Shown here one piece after another: positions 1-11,369 of a stretch of DNA of 64,000 nucleotides. The notes beneath the pieces are model-generated. The model worked only from the letters and a program-made list of their open reading frames with translations, was not told where the DNA came from and ran no database searches. The translations under genes and the position numbers were made by a program. The number at the start of each line of letters is the position of its first letter. Position 1 is the first letter of the stretch. The DNA is from Limnephilus marmoratus (taxonomy: Eukaryota; Arthropoda; Insecta; Trichoptera; Limnephilidae), in NCBI GenBank assembly GCA_917880885.1, contig OU862908.1, positions 7,910,501-7,974,500 on the forward strand. The letters run 5' to 3'.

Positions 1-27
1 TCACATAATTAATGTATGTCCCCTTTC
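1..27. mobile_element. truncated MITE end at window edge
   Basis: ACATAATTAATGTATGTCCC matches the right terminus of the 37091-37786 element; the rest lies outside the window. Confidence 0.55.
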
Positions 28-865
28 CGATAAAACGGTAAATAGAGATTACAAGAAAAAAATTAAAAGTGTGCAGTTCACACGCGGTAGAAGTTAAACC
101 TTCAGAAAACGAAAGTAGACAAGAATGGGGAGGCTATGAAGCACCGCACAAAGAGGAGACCGACTGTTCAATTTCATTCTCTCGCAGGCTAAATTCTATA
201 GATGTATGTGTTTGTCTCTTTTTAGTGTCCCTTTTTCGTTTCATCGAGTATCAAATTACAACGGTGCTAAAGAAGTTTTCACTTCAAAAACCATCGTTTA
301 ATGATTTTAAAAACTTCAATATTTGCGTTCAAAATTAAAAAAAAATCATTTGCATTTCTCTGTGTGTCTAATTAAAATCTGAAAGAGCATCTGCTTTCAA
401 AAAACAGCGAATGTATTTGAAATTAAATGTCAAGTGGGAATATTTGACGAAATGATTGTTTTTCCTCTACACCCGAGGGGTTAAGAACGGACAGCGAGAT
501 GCAGTGTATTAAATAAGTAATAAGTATGATTTAAATAGTAAAGGTATAATTAGGTTAAGAATACGATAGATTCACCCCTCCCCCCCCCCCCCTCACTAAC
601 CCCCATGTAAAGGGGATCATTTACTTCCAGGATGATGATTATAATGAGTCGTTCAATTTCTATATCCGCTATATCAAATTTCACAGATTCGGAGAAAACC
701 GCAAAAAACTGTCACATCTCTAGAGTAAATAAAACATTGCATTTTATTTTTTTATGTAATGAATTGGAGTAATATACTTTCGAAAAGTGTTCATTTTTCA
801 ATGTGTGTATAGAAATATTTAAGTAATTTGGATAAATAAAATGGATAGAGCGGATTTTGGTACTC

Positions 866-1160
866 ACTTCGTGATTTGTTTGGAATATAGAGGCTTTTGA
901 AACTCAACTGACCTGAGGGGCGTGTTTTTACACCCGCCATCTTGGCAAAATAACTGCTCGTGATTGGTGAAATTCCGATATAGCGGGTTTTGACAGTAAC
1001 TTCTTGAATGATATAGGGGTTTTTGTTTCTCACTCGCAGTTTTAACATGGTTTTTGGTCGTGATAAGGGAGGTTTTGAAACTCAATTTTAGATTAGTCTT
1101 GTTCCTCGCAAAAATGTGAACAAGATGTCATACTCAGATCATTTTGTCAAAAAATCGGAT
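866..1160 (-). repeat. degenerate short-period repeat around ATAGCGGGTTTTG
   Basis: Variants of ATAGCGGGTTTTGA recur at about 843, 887, 976, 1009, 1059 and 1154, 30-60 bp apart. On the minus strand one frame shows QKPLY, QNPLY and QKPLY repeats, but no start or domain supports a gene. Confidence 0.4.
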
Positions 1161-1199
1161 ATAGCGGGTATTGAAATTATAGGACTCGTATTAAAAAAC

Positions 1200-2320
1200 A
1201 AACAACGAATTTTTAGACCAATCACAATATTTTACTTTAGTAACGTAATAAATGTAAATTTATTCCATTCAAATATTTTGAAGGTTTTGAAAAATCCTTT
1301 TCCGAGAGGCTTCAAATAATTAATTATTATTACTTTCAGATAACATCAAATGACAAACAGTCTGAGATGGAATGAAATCACGTCAACACGTCTAAATAAA
1401 CATCAGCTGAAAGCGCGCCAAAAATAACTGAAAATTCTCCATTTTATTTACATAACAAAGCAGGTAAAAAAAAACTTCACGCGAAAGGCAAGTTTACTTG
1501 CTTCGAAACTTGATACGAAATTTTAATCAAAACTTTTCAAATATTAAGAAACTTAAATTGTTTCCATCACCGTCATACCTTTTGATTCCAGTTAATCTGG
1601 CAGGTCTATTTGTTCGGTTTTCGGAACAACTCACACAGGTCTCACAGAAATCATTTTCTCCCTTACTGTTATAGTCAGAAATATGATCTAAACGGTGTTA
1701 TAAAGAGAAAAAACCACGCTTTATGGTCAAATCTAAAAGTTAACCACAAAATAATTAAAATGTACACTTTTATATATCCAAATTTTCCGACTGCAATTTG
1801 AAATTATGAAACTTGAGAATTTTTTATTCATTATTTTACATGAAACGACATTTGCCTAATAAATTATGTACTTATGTGTTTTTATTTTTTTCGTTATCCG
1901 TAATTTTAGTTCGAAAAAACCTAAGGTGAGACATTTTAAAAACTTGTTTACGTTTGCACGCAAAATTAACAATTAAAAAATTATGTTTATCTTAAATTAT
2001 AAAATTTCAAAGTGTATTTCATCACATTTCAAAAAAACAGTTTTTAGTTTTTGGATACATTAAAAAATATTTAATTTATTTGAATTTTAGTGCAAAACGG
2101 AAATATTTTTACCCTTTGACTTAAAACGTCGAGGTCTGAGGGGTTAAAATTTCACCTATAAATTTATTACCAAGCAGAAAATGATGTCTTTTGGCAAAAC
2201 GTGTATTATCAGTTAGTTTCAGAATAAATTTTGAAAACTTAATATTTTTTCCGATATCCACCAGTCAATTCAATATTTCAGACGCTTAATTTTACAAAAT
2301 TCAAAATGTGCGTGTAGGCT
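1200..2320. other. AT-rich intergenic DNA
   Basis: No gene, repeat end or RNA recognised. Confidence 0.6.
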
Positions 2321-2326
2321 GGCTTA

Positions 2327-2483
2327 GGGAACGTACCCATACTACGTGACACTTTTAGGGGGGGGTCTTCAAAATGTCACGCTCCATACAAATGAGCGGC
2401 GGGTTGCTTAGGATTTTGGTCACCGGGGGGGGGGGGGGGTTAAAAATTGCAAAAAGTTGGTCACGTAGTATGGGTACGTTCCC
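2327..2483. mobile_element. PIF/Harbinger-like MITE, copy 1
   Basis: Terminal inverted repeat GGGAACGTACCCATACTACG with TTA on both sides (2324-2326, 2484-2486), a TWA 3-bp target duplication. The middle has G runs of 8 and 15. Same family as 9477, 38854 and 48073. Confidence 0.85.
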
Positions 2484-3162
2484 TTACCTACAAATGCCAC
2501 TATTAAAATTGATACAAATGTTTTCCATCAATCAAATGTTCAGATCAACACACTCGAGTTTCCGAGTAAAATATTGCAATATGTAACCTGAACACAAATA
2601 AGAAATAACATTAGTGAAAAGCAAGAAGGTATAAGAGGCCGCAGGAAGGAAGAGTGTCATCAACAAGCAGCAGTCGGAGAGGAAATGGCCAATCCTTGGT
2701 TTCATTGCAAGAAGACGGGGTAAAAGCTAACATTATCTAATGGACATTTTATACGATGGATTTTCATACTGATAAGGAAACTATATCGGGACCTATGTGG
2801 AAAATATTTTCTTTACACGACCATTGTTGCAAACTTACGATTTTATACAGATACATAGTTGCCAGAAGATAAGAAATAAAATTCTGGGACGGTACTAAAT
2901 CGCCAAAAAATAGCAACGACTGAACATAGCCATAGATCAGGCATGCCCAACGTTAAACGCAACTGAAGATTTTTGCGTTTTCCCAATATGACAGCTTTCT
3001 ATGTTTTCAGCTTTCCATGTTTTGGATTTTGGTATTCATATATTTACATAATATTTTGTGAAATTAGAACTTTCTTGTTATTAGACCTCGGACTCTATAT
3101 GGGGATTTTGATTTAATGCTTGACGAGTGCCAGGCGCATATAGCCGCACTAGGAATTTATAT

Positions 3163-3512
3163 CCGCAATCAATTCCAACCAGTATATTATTTCCGCCACC
3201 AGTATATATCATTTCTCGGAAGATCGAATGCAACTGACCTGAATTTAATAAGTGGAGGGTGAGTGTAAAGGACACACGTAGGTGCGTGTATTTTTTTTAC
3301 ATGATCTCCACACAGGAGGCCCTGAGAAAAATGATTTCCGCAATCAACTCCAACCAGTACCTATATTTTTTCCGCCACCAGTATATATCATTTCTCGGAA
3401 GATCGAATGCAACTGACCTGAATTTAATAAGTGGAGGGTGAGTGCAAAGGACACACACAGGTGCGTGTATTTTTTTATATGATCTCCACACAGGAGGCCC
3501 TGAGAAAAATAA
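3163..3512 (+). repeat. 175-bp tandem duplication
   Basis: CCGCAATCAA at 3163 and 3338, with near-identical following text (GGAAGATCGAATGCAACTGA and CTGAGAAAAAT). Two copies, several substitutions and small indels. The second copy leads into the SINE-like tail. Confidence 0.85.
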
Positions 3513-3720
3513 TTTCTCTCAGGGCATGTCATATTTTTTAAGGAGGGTTTTTTGAATGAAAGGAAGGAGAGGAGAGTTCTGGGAAGGAAAGGGTTTAAGG
3601 GTTGGGTAGGAATCTGGGGTTCAGTATGTCCTGATCATCCGCCTCCAAGACCTAGACAAACCTCACCCCATGAACGCGCCAAGGGCAAAGCACTACTCTC
3701 CTGGTTATTAAATTTAACGA
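3483..3720 (-). repeat. SINE-like repeat copy
   Basis: Reverse orientation; includes AGAGTTCTGGGAAGGAAAGG and CCTCCAAGACCTAGACAAAC. The left end fuses with the 175-bp tandem duplication. Confidence 0.65.
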
Positions 3721-4081
3721 CAAAAAATATTTTACTGAAATTTTCTTAATTTACTGATATTGTTAACTTTGTTATGAACTCGTCCATAATCAGATATTGC
3801 TTGCGGTTTCGTAATCATTGCATTTTTGGACATCGAATTACCGGTTAAAATTAAGGGTAATATCCGTCACTCATGGACGTGTCTGACAATCCCATAAGTG
3901 ACCCATTTAAGCTCAATTTTTTTTTTTTGGCCCACCAAACAACTATTTGGGTTGGGCCTGCCATAGATGATAAAAAAACGTCAACAATACACGCGAAATT
4001 TACAATATTTTGTTACTGCACTCGTTATGTATTTATCTTTATTGTTGATACGCGCATCTCGTATTTTATTAAATCCTAAAT

Positions 4082-4152
4082 TTATCTTAGGCGTGTAATC
4101 CTACCTGATGAAATGCAAAAGCCTGTATGGGGCGTGAATAAATAAATAAATA
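4082..4152 (+). mobile_element. LINE-type 3' tail fragment
   Basis: Short stretch with CCTGATGAAATGCAAAAGCC ending in TAAA repeats, a common Jockey-like 3' end. No coding sequence remains upstream. Confidence 0.4.
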
Positions 4153-4936
4153 CCGTACAGCAATTAATATACATTCACAATTAGTAATACACACAAAACA
4201 TATAGATAGCTGAGGACAAAATCTACAACATGAATAATAAAATAATGACATTGTACTTAGGCAACAAACCGCAAGAAAATCCCCCACGTGAAGAAAAGTA
4301 CTCTGGCAAGCCCCTTCGATGGAAGCCTCTCTATTTCCGGAAGATGACAAAGCAGGCGTGACACCGTGACACTAGTCATAATATTACACAGCATTATCAT
4401 CACAAAGCGGATACTTTTATCAAATGCGCCAAATTCCAAAAATAAACCATGAGTTATCTTTTAAACTAAATGTCAACGCACAGCATGTATGATTATTTAC
4501 AAATTAAATTCCAGATCTGCTACTCGATTTTATTGACACAGTGCAATACTATTATTGCTGATTTTATTGAAAAGCTTGTTTGAAAACAAAACACTTGTCC
4601 ACCACTTGTTCTGAAGTATAAATTTTTTTTTAAAATAAATATAGACAGAAGGGGAAACAATAACTTTGAAAAAAATGCTACAAGCCAGAAAAACAAAAGA
4701 AGAATGAGGTTTGGGAAGATAAAAAAATGATACCAGCAAATCATTATAAATTGATAATAAACGAGCTTTTTTAATTTATTTCGCATTACATTTTTCCGTA
4801 AAACAAAGGAACATTAAATAACAACATTATTGAATAATTTATAAATGCATACATAATTATAAAACAGTGTTGCAAAATTATACCTCCGAGTGAATCACTG
4901 ATTCATCACTCAAAAGATATCCGATTAGCTAGGGGC

Positions 4937-4965
4937 AATTATCTATCCATCTATCTATCTTTTTA
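4937..4965 (+). repeat. ATCT microsatellite
   Basis: Five or six ATCT units with one interruption; an RTE-like GC-rich stretch follows (4981-5025). Confidence 0.8.
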
Positions 4966-5716
4966 TATAAAGAATAAAGTATGTGGCAGGCGGGTAGGCA
5001 GGCGGCGCGCATGGCGACGTTATTTACAATGATTTTTTGTGTTTTGAATGCATTGAAGTGATATTAGTTTGAGGTTTTTGGCCATGTAAGAACATACGTG
5101 AATAGATTAAGTGCCTACCAACTATGGGCGAAGAACGAATCTGTGGAATGCTGAATATCTTAAATACAATAGAGGGCTTTGTAATCGCCTCGTTACAGAT
5201 AAGCAATTTAAATATTTTCAGTTTGTCGTAGAGTCGCCTGGCCTAACAATAGTAAGTTGTAATCTCCTTGTTGCTATCAGCAGCTGTACTCTACTAGTAA
5301 ATAGTAATAATTGGACAGTGGGCTCAGTGAAAAAAATCTTGTCTTGAAAAGGAAAAAAATATTGGGACTTTGAACACTGGAAGAAGCTTGAAAGCTGAAA
5401 AAGTGTAAAGGGATAACTAATTGGTATAAATGTTATGGAAAATCACACAAAAATATATTATTATATTAATGTGATATAGATATAAGTACACTGTACTTGT
5501 AGTCAGAAGTACACTGGAATACGCATCGCCTGTCTGGAATCCCAAATACACCCAATAGGTACGTCAATAATATAGCGCGCATACAAAATAAATACATTAA
5601 GTCTCTCGGTTATAAAAACAACAATAATTCTATCTGCACTCTCCAATCCCTGAAATCCAGGCGAACGGTAGCTGACATGACATTTCTTCGTAAAATAATA
5701 CATGCCCAGAACTGCT

Positions 5717-6301
5717 TCTTCTTCTTCTTCTTCGATGGCGCTACAGCCCATATCGAGCTTTGGCCTCCTGCAACAGTCGCCTCCAACTCCTCCTGTCCTC
5801 AGCGGCTGACTTCCAATTTGGTACCTGGAGAAGCTGTGCTGCATCCCCTCTTACTTCGTCTTCCCACCTCAGTCTGGATCTTCCCACTTTTCTCTTTCCA
5901 CCTGGGTGTCCAGTCAAAATTCTTTTTGGGACGCGTGTATCCGGCATTCTCTGTACATGCCCAACCCATCTCAGCCTGAGGAGTCTCATGTGTGTTGAGA
6001 TGCTAGATGCCTTATATATATCATACAATTCTGTATTGTGCCGGATGCGCCACTGTTCACCCTCTTTCACGGGTCCACATATTCTTCTCAGCACTTTCTT
6101 TCAAAAGTATCCAGCATTTCAGCCATCTTTACCGTCAGTGTCAGCGCCTCACATCCATATGCCAATACAGTTCTAACAATGGTCTTATATATGGTTATTT
6201 TGGTTTTTCTGTGGACACTACGTGACTTAAACACTGGCAGCAAAGAGAAGTATGTTTTGTTGGCTGCTGTGATTCTCCTTCTGATTTCTGCTGGATCCTC
6301 A
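5717..6301 (-). mobile_element. 5'-truncated LINE (RTE/CR1-like C-terminus) with 13-bp TSD and GAA tail
   Basis: On the minus strand the 3' portion of an RT ORF is readable: RLLRLRWVGHVQRMPDTRVP, then GRSRLRWEDEV and a stop near 5741, followed by a GAA-repeat tail. Both sides carry the 13-bp duplication GCCCAGAACTGCT (5704-5716 and 6302-6314), so this is a complete, 5'-truncated insertion into an older LINE. Confidence 0.88.
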
Positions 6302-6524
6302 GCCCAGAACTGCTATCCCAAATAAATTTTAACATCCCATCTAAAATAACTCGCCACACCAACCTTTTTTACACAACCAATAATAATACGAACGCTGCAG
6401 CAAACTCCCCCATTTCCCGCATCCTTCAAAGATTCAACTCAATTCAAAAAACCACAAATACCGATATATTTTTTGATTCCCTCCGTCTATTTAAGAAAAA
6501 CATTTCTAGCACACTGAATTCGCA

Positions 6525-6575
6525 CACATAACACACACACATCCATACACATCCACACACACACACACGCGCATA
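6525..6575 (+). repeat. CA-rich simple repeat
   Basis: Interrupted (CA)n at the 3' end of the Jockey-like relic. Confidence 0.8.
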
Positions 6576-6599
6576 AAAACACATACAAACTTCAATAAT

Positions 6600-7750
6600 T
6601 TACTAACTTAATTTGGGTAAAATGTATAATTTATCACATAAAAACATAAGTATATAACAGCGACATGTCATTGATACCAATTATAGTGTTAAATTCAATA
6701 ACTTTGGAACTATTTTCTACTGTGTAATTATGTACCTACTGTTTGTTTCTACAAAATAAAATAAATAAGTATATAAGAAAGGTATAAAGTAATATAAGTA
6801 GTAAATAATAAGAAACCGTTTTTTACATAATAATTATTAAAAGTAATAATATTAGTACATCAGAAACTAATAGGCCACTTCCATCACATGTTTTTTAAAA
6901 AAAATTCCGGTTTAGACAAATATTCTAAGACATTCTGTATCTTTATTTATTTATTAATCCTATTTTTGAAACCTTGGCGATTTTTTGAAAATTTCAATCC
7001 GAAAAATCAGACCATTTTTTATAAACCGGAAAGACAAGACATAATTTTATAGGTGCGAAAAAACGATTATTACATATCCAAAAATCATTTAAAAAAAACG
7101 TTTTCCACACGAATGGCACATGAGAATAACGAGGCATACCAAAAATATTACATCTCATAAATATATTTTTCCTTGATCCATCTTATTGATCATAAATCAT
7201 TATAATTTTCAACGTCTATATTACTAAATCCAATGTAATATACTTGTAGTTGTAAATTATAATAATAAGAATATTATAAAATTTGATTTTGTTAAAATCA
7301 GCACCATCAACATTATACCTCTAAAGCAAGTACAGAGAGCATAGAATGTACGGGGTTCTCTTCACAACATCTGTCAAAAAGTCAAACCAAATGATAAGTT
7401 CGCAGAGAGCAAACAATAATCTAGTGAACTTTAAATGTCAAATTCAAAAATTCGCCTGAAATCAAAGTGTTGCCATATAGAAAAAATAAATCAGTGTGGA
7501 ATTTTACAAAATTAATAGGAACATTTTCGGAGACGGGACATTTTTACGTAGTGACCTTACGAGCCCAAAAAATGGATTTATTTATTTAAAAATAAAAAAA
7601 AAACTGTACATTTCTAAAAATTTTTGCTAACATTTTCGTAATCTTAGTAAAAAAAATCTATCCACACGATTTTTTCTAAGTCGTTATGAAATCCGTGAAA
7701 GCCTATTGGATAAATTATGTATATAGTACAACCATAAAAAGAAAAGGTTT
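6600..7750. other. AT-rich intergenic DNA
   Basis: Nothing recognised on either strand. Confidence 0.6.
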
Positions 7751-7754
7751 TTAT

Positions 7755-8000
7755 GTGAATACCGCAATACAAGTGTCCCAATTGTCCGTACCAGTGGGAT
7801 TATGGCATCCCCAGTTGAAGTACGAGTATGTTGTGAGGCTGGGAGGAATGACGGGGAGATGGGAATAGGAGCTGGGGAAGTACCTGGCGTTGATTGGTTT
7901 GTTGATCCGATCACCAAACACGATTAAAACCATTTAAAGCAATGTTTCGACGCTCAATGGTGGTCTTTCAGTAGGGCGATGCTGAGAGTATCTTATATAC
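7755..8000 (+). repeat. copy of the AGACCACCATT-type repeat
   Basis: Shares GTATGTTGTGAGGCTG, CCGATCACCAAACACG and AATGGTGGTCTT with 48365-48720. Confidence 0.6.
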
Positions 8001-9240
8001 AACTCAGGTACGCTCGGGATTTCAAATAATAAAATGATAATTATAGTAGAACTAACGATACTATTAACAACTAGAGTTTGTAAGTAATTAAGTAAAACTA
8101 CTGAGCAATGGAAAATGGTTGTGGCTAGACTGGTGAGAATTGATGACTTCAAAGCAAGTTTCCTTTTTAGTAGCTGGCGTACATAAAGTAATGACATTAA
8201 TAAATTAAACTACGAAACATTTTCACATGGAAGGCTAATATGTATGTATTAAAATTAGATTCGGTTAATTCATTTAAAATGGAAATTGAGGTTTTCCTTT
8301 CAGCCGGGTATTTTCCAGCGGAGAGCGAGCAGAGACCTTTCTCCGAGAAGATGCGAGACGAAGACGAAGACGGTCGTCTCAAAAAACACAAACACAAGAA
8401 TAACTCATACGTATTTATGAGAGAGCTCGCATCGTACGAGAGAAAGTGAGATAAAAAATAATTGGAAAATAATACAATCAGAGCGAAAAACGTCGATTCA
8501 CGCGAACCCGGTTGGCGAGAAGCGCGGACTACAGAAACTGGTGGACGACGCTTGTTATTTTTAACATTTTATTTCTGCTGGATTTCGTGGACAGCTCAAT
8601 CAATCTTCAGATTATAATAATATTTTACTTAATAAGAATAATACTACCTAGGTGAGCACAGCATAATGTAGTTATGACTAGCTTTTGCCCCCGGCTCCGC
8701 TCGCATGGTCTTAGGGGGGTTCCCACTCCATCCCTCTACCTTCCCTATCCCCACTCCACACCCCCTTTCCCCCCTCCCACCATAAACGTTACATTCATTT
8801 TTCAAACAGCTCGCGTGCCACCTAATTAATTAAAGCGTAACAATCAAACGCACGCAGTTTCGCATTTATAATATTAGTATAGACATTTATAAATATTAGT
8901 GTAGATTAGTATTTCACACAATGCATATTTGAATTTTAACTATCAAAGGGATCTCCATAGTAACCTAAACAAATAACAAAATGGCAGCGCACGTCAAATA
9001 TCTACTTATAGTTACTAAGCAACGCTTTGCTTTTCGTCTGGACAATAAACGTATAATAAATAATTTCATAACGCCAGAGCTTACCAATATATACAGCCTA
9101 TAATACTCGCAAATATTGTAGCTTTCTGTTAATGAAAGAATTTTTATAGTCCATTCAGTATTTTTTTGCGTGAAAGAGTAAAAAACAACTATACGAGTAC
9201 ATCCATACAATCTTTCGCCTTTATAATATTCATAGGATAA
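8000..9240. other. intergenic with RTE-like fragment
   Basis: CTAGCTTTTGCCCCCGGCTC (about 8680) resembles the start of insect RTE-type short elements; otherwise nothing. Confidence 0.45.
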
Positions 9241-9279
9241 ATGCAAGATAATACAATTCAGGGCAAGCAGAGAAAAAAC

Positions 9280-9470
9280 GGGGCAGCATATTTTTCTTTT
9301 ATTTTTCCGTGGTGGAATGCGATTAGTTCCATCATCTTGGGGGTTGTACGTATATCAAGTTTTGGTCATTTGCGTATTCTTTACAGATTTTTAATAATAT
9401 TCTTCAATCCCTTGATCGACGGATCTAGGAGAATCACATCGTCCGCAAAGCTTATGTGATTTCGACTAAG
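9280..9470 (-). mobile_element. LINE reverse-transcriptase fragment
   Basis: The minus strand encodes ISFADDVILLDPSIKGLKN, the RT catalytic box and following helix, then a stop and a frameshift into a YAND-like continuation. Similar in layout to the RT box of the 20-24 kb LINE. Its 5' side abuts the PIF-like MITE at 9477. Confidence 0.65.
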
Positions 9471-9476
9471 AACTAA

Positions 9477-9626
9477 GAGAACGTACCCATACTATGTAAC
9501 CCGTTCGGGGGGGGGTCTTCAAAATACCACACTTGGTCACAAAGAGCGGCGTGGGGCTTAGGTTTTTAGTCACCAGGGGGGGTTAAAAATTGCAAAAAGT
9601 AGGTCACGGAGTATGGGTACGTTCCC
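9477..9626. mobile_element. PIF/Harbinger-like MITE, copy 2
   Basis: 150 bp; left end mutated to GAGAACGTACCC. TAA flanks it on both sides (9474-9476, 9627-9629). The most diverged of the four copies. Confidence 0.82.
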
Positions 9627-9822
9627 TAAGTTAAAAATTAAAAATAAATATTCATCCGAGACTTGAAAAGTCAATAGATGTCGCATATTAAAAATAAAAT
9701 GGATAAAAATTATCGAGACACTATCTAGATAGCATTTAGTTCGGGTTGAATCTTGCAATCATGTATAATATTGGTAGTTCTTAGTCGAAGTATGATACAG
9801 TTAAAAGTGACCGAATTTGACA

Positions 9823-9895
9823 TCGACACTTTAGCTCAGTTGGTAAAGCACTTGCCATATAAGTAAAGAGTCCTGGGTTCGAGTTCCAGAGATCT
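9823..9895 (+). repeat. tRNA-like SINE head or tRNA relic
   Basis: TTAGCTCAGTTGGTAAAGCA is a good A box and CTGGGTTCGAGTTCCAG a good B box/T arm. The anticodon arm is decayed (position 33 not T) and the acceptor stem does not pair, so it is not a working tRNA. Confidence 0.5.
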
Positions 9896-10099
9896 TTTTT
9901 CTGATTTTACCGTCTGTATGTTTTCTTAATTTAATTAAATATTATAATTTGAGATTTTACTCATAAAGTTAAAAATTAAAAATATAATTTATTAGTTGAT
10001 TCATGTGGGGTGTTTTTTTACTACAACGCGATGCAAATTTGACGATTACATTTCAACATAATTTCAAATCAAAAAAAAATTCAAATCATTTAAAATCAA

Positions 10100-10400
10100 T
10101 CAATCCTTAAAGGAAAACCCGCTCGGAAAAAACCGCTGCAACTCCCGTGTGAACAATCCGGGCAATAATTGCAGGTCGGAATGTAATCAGGGGAAAAACA
10201 CAACACCGCTCCCGCTCAGCACCGATTCTTGAACGGGCGCCAATAGAAATATATGGTACGTAGAACTCTCGCATTCTTGCATACACCCGGCTTATGTTGA
10301 TTCTTTACCGACCCGTGAAGTGGCGTAGTGGGCTATCCCGCTCTGAACGGACTTTACAACCGGCGCGCGGCGCGGCGTATGATCTTTCTCAGGTAAGCCT
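10100..10400 (+). other. GC-elevated, CpG-rich patch with a strong donor; possible 5' exon
   Basis: Stands out from AT-rich flanks; GGCGCGCGGCGCGGCG is followed by ATG and then CTCAG|GTAAGCC, an excellent splice donor (about 10393). Could be a promoter with a short first exon, but no partner exon was found. Confidence 0.25.
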
Positions 10401-10633
10401 CCATGATATTCTCAACTCCTACAGAGCAACGGGAGCCAAGTACTGCGTACAAACTGCATGCAATTAATACTCCGATATTATATGAACCGATGATGAGATA
10501 TGTATGGAGGATGTGTCACAAGGAAAACGGTTCATTACTTTCATTGGGCGAGCAAAGCGAATGATCGATCATTAAATATAATATTATGTACATTTTAGAG
10601 TATGGTAACTATTGTTCTGTTGTTTGTTTTAAT

Positions 10634-10928
10634 GGGAGGCGGGAATGGGTACCGCCGCCCCGGGAACCATTTATTGGATAACAATCACCCATGCCATAGG
10701 TCATCCCAAGTGATTCGCTACGTTTGGTGACTTAGCAGAGGTGCCCGGGTTCGTGGGGTGAGGTTTGTCTAGGTCTTGGCGGACCCCTCATAACTTTTCT
10801 TTCCCAGAACTTCCTCTCATTCCTTTCCTTAAAAAACCCTCCACACAGCATCCCCTAAGATGACGTAGGCCCTGAGGGAAATTATTTTCCTCAGGCCCTC
10901 CTGTGTGGAGCTAAAATTAAAAAAAAAG
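10634..10928 (+). repeat. SINE-like repeat sharing a LINE 3' tail
   Basis: About 300 bp: GCTACGTTTGGTGACTTAGC, a GGGGTGAGGTTTGTCTAGG block, a pyrimidine-rich stretch, then CCCTGAGGGAAATTATTTTC and CTCCTGTGTGGAG plus poly-A. The last 60 bp match the LINE end at 41228-41290. Other copies: 3483-3720, 19292-19475, 47659-47955 (all minus) and partial 27248-27548 (plus). Confidence 0.75.
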
Positions 10929-10929
10929 A

Positions 10930-11140
10930 AAAACCGTACAAGATTCCCAACTCTTTGGAGCCAGCGAAATTTCATCCTCAACTGGGGTATGTTATGTTGT
11001 GAAGCTGAAGGGAGTGGGAGGGGGAAGAATATTAAGAACAGGAAGGTGGGTAAGTACCTGGCTAATCAGATCTGGTCACCAAACAAGGTCACATGTCACG
11101 TTTCGATCTGGATGGTGGTACATCACCACAGCGATATTAA
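10930..11140 (+). repeat. partial copy of the AGACCACCATT-type repeat
   Basis: TGGGGTATGTTATGTTGTGA and AGATCTGGTCACCAAACAAG match the other copies; terminal repeats missing. It follows the SINE-like repeat at 10634. Confidence 0.55.
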
Positions 11141-11282
11141 GATAATCCACCACAGGGAATTTATACTCATTAAAGGGGTTAATTGATGTTTTAAATGTAT
11201 CATTAAAAAAAACAAATAACTATAAAATATTTAATCATTGAAGACAATATTAACGATTCTCAAACGAAAACAGAAAAAGATT

Positions 11283-11358
11283 CAGTCGCATCCAGGAATT
11301 GAATCCAGGACCTCTTCCTTGCCCGGAAAGTGCTCTGACCACTGAGCTAATTCTACAT
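11283..11358 (-). repeat. tRNA-like relic
   Basis: The minus strand has TTAGCTCAGTGGTCAGAGCA, a paired anticodon stem (CTTTC/GGAAG) and GGATTCAATTCC. T stem broken, acceptor unpaired, T33 missing. Confidence 0.45.
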
Positions 11359-11369
11359 GAAATATTTTG

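Larger units (their letters stand above)
3750..5490. other. intergenic, only repeat debris
   Basis: Apart from the LINE tail at 4082 and microsatellite at 4937 nothing is recognised; short frames lack coding character. Confidence 0.55.
5490..6600 (+). mobile_element. Jockey-like LINE C-terminal relic, split by a second LINE
   Basis: The plus strand reads LVVRSTLEYASPVWNPKYTQ and then, after a frameshift near 5550, Q-K-Y and SLKSRRTVADMTFL: the conserved C-terminal region of Jockey-type ORF2 proteins. The sequence resumes after the inserted element (6315 onward) with degenerate PISRILQRFNSIQ-like text and ends near a CA-rich tail. Several stops; inactive. Confidence 0.7.

Noticed and set aside
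791..1085. Open frames on the minus strand with KPLY repeats
   Set aside because: Short, overlapping frames from degenerate DNA repeats; no domain, start context or splice logic.
4930..4965. CRISPR-like short repeat array
   Set aside because: Simple ATCT microsatellite in eukaryotic DNA.
9823..9895. Functional tRNA gene
   Set aside because: A and B boxes are good, but the acceptor does not pair and the base before the anticodon is not T.
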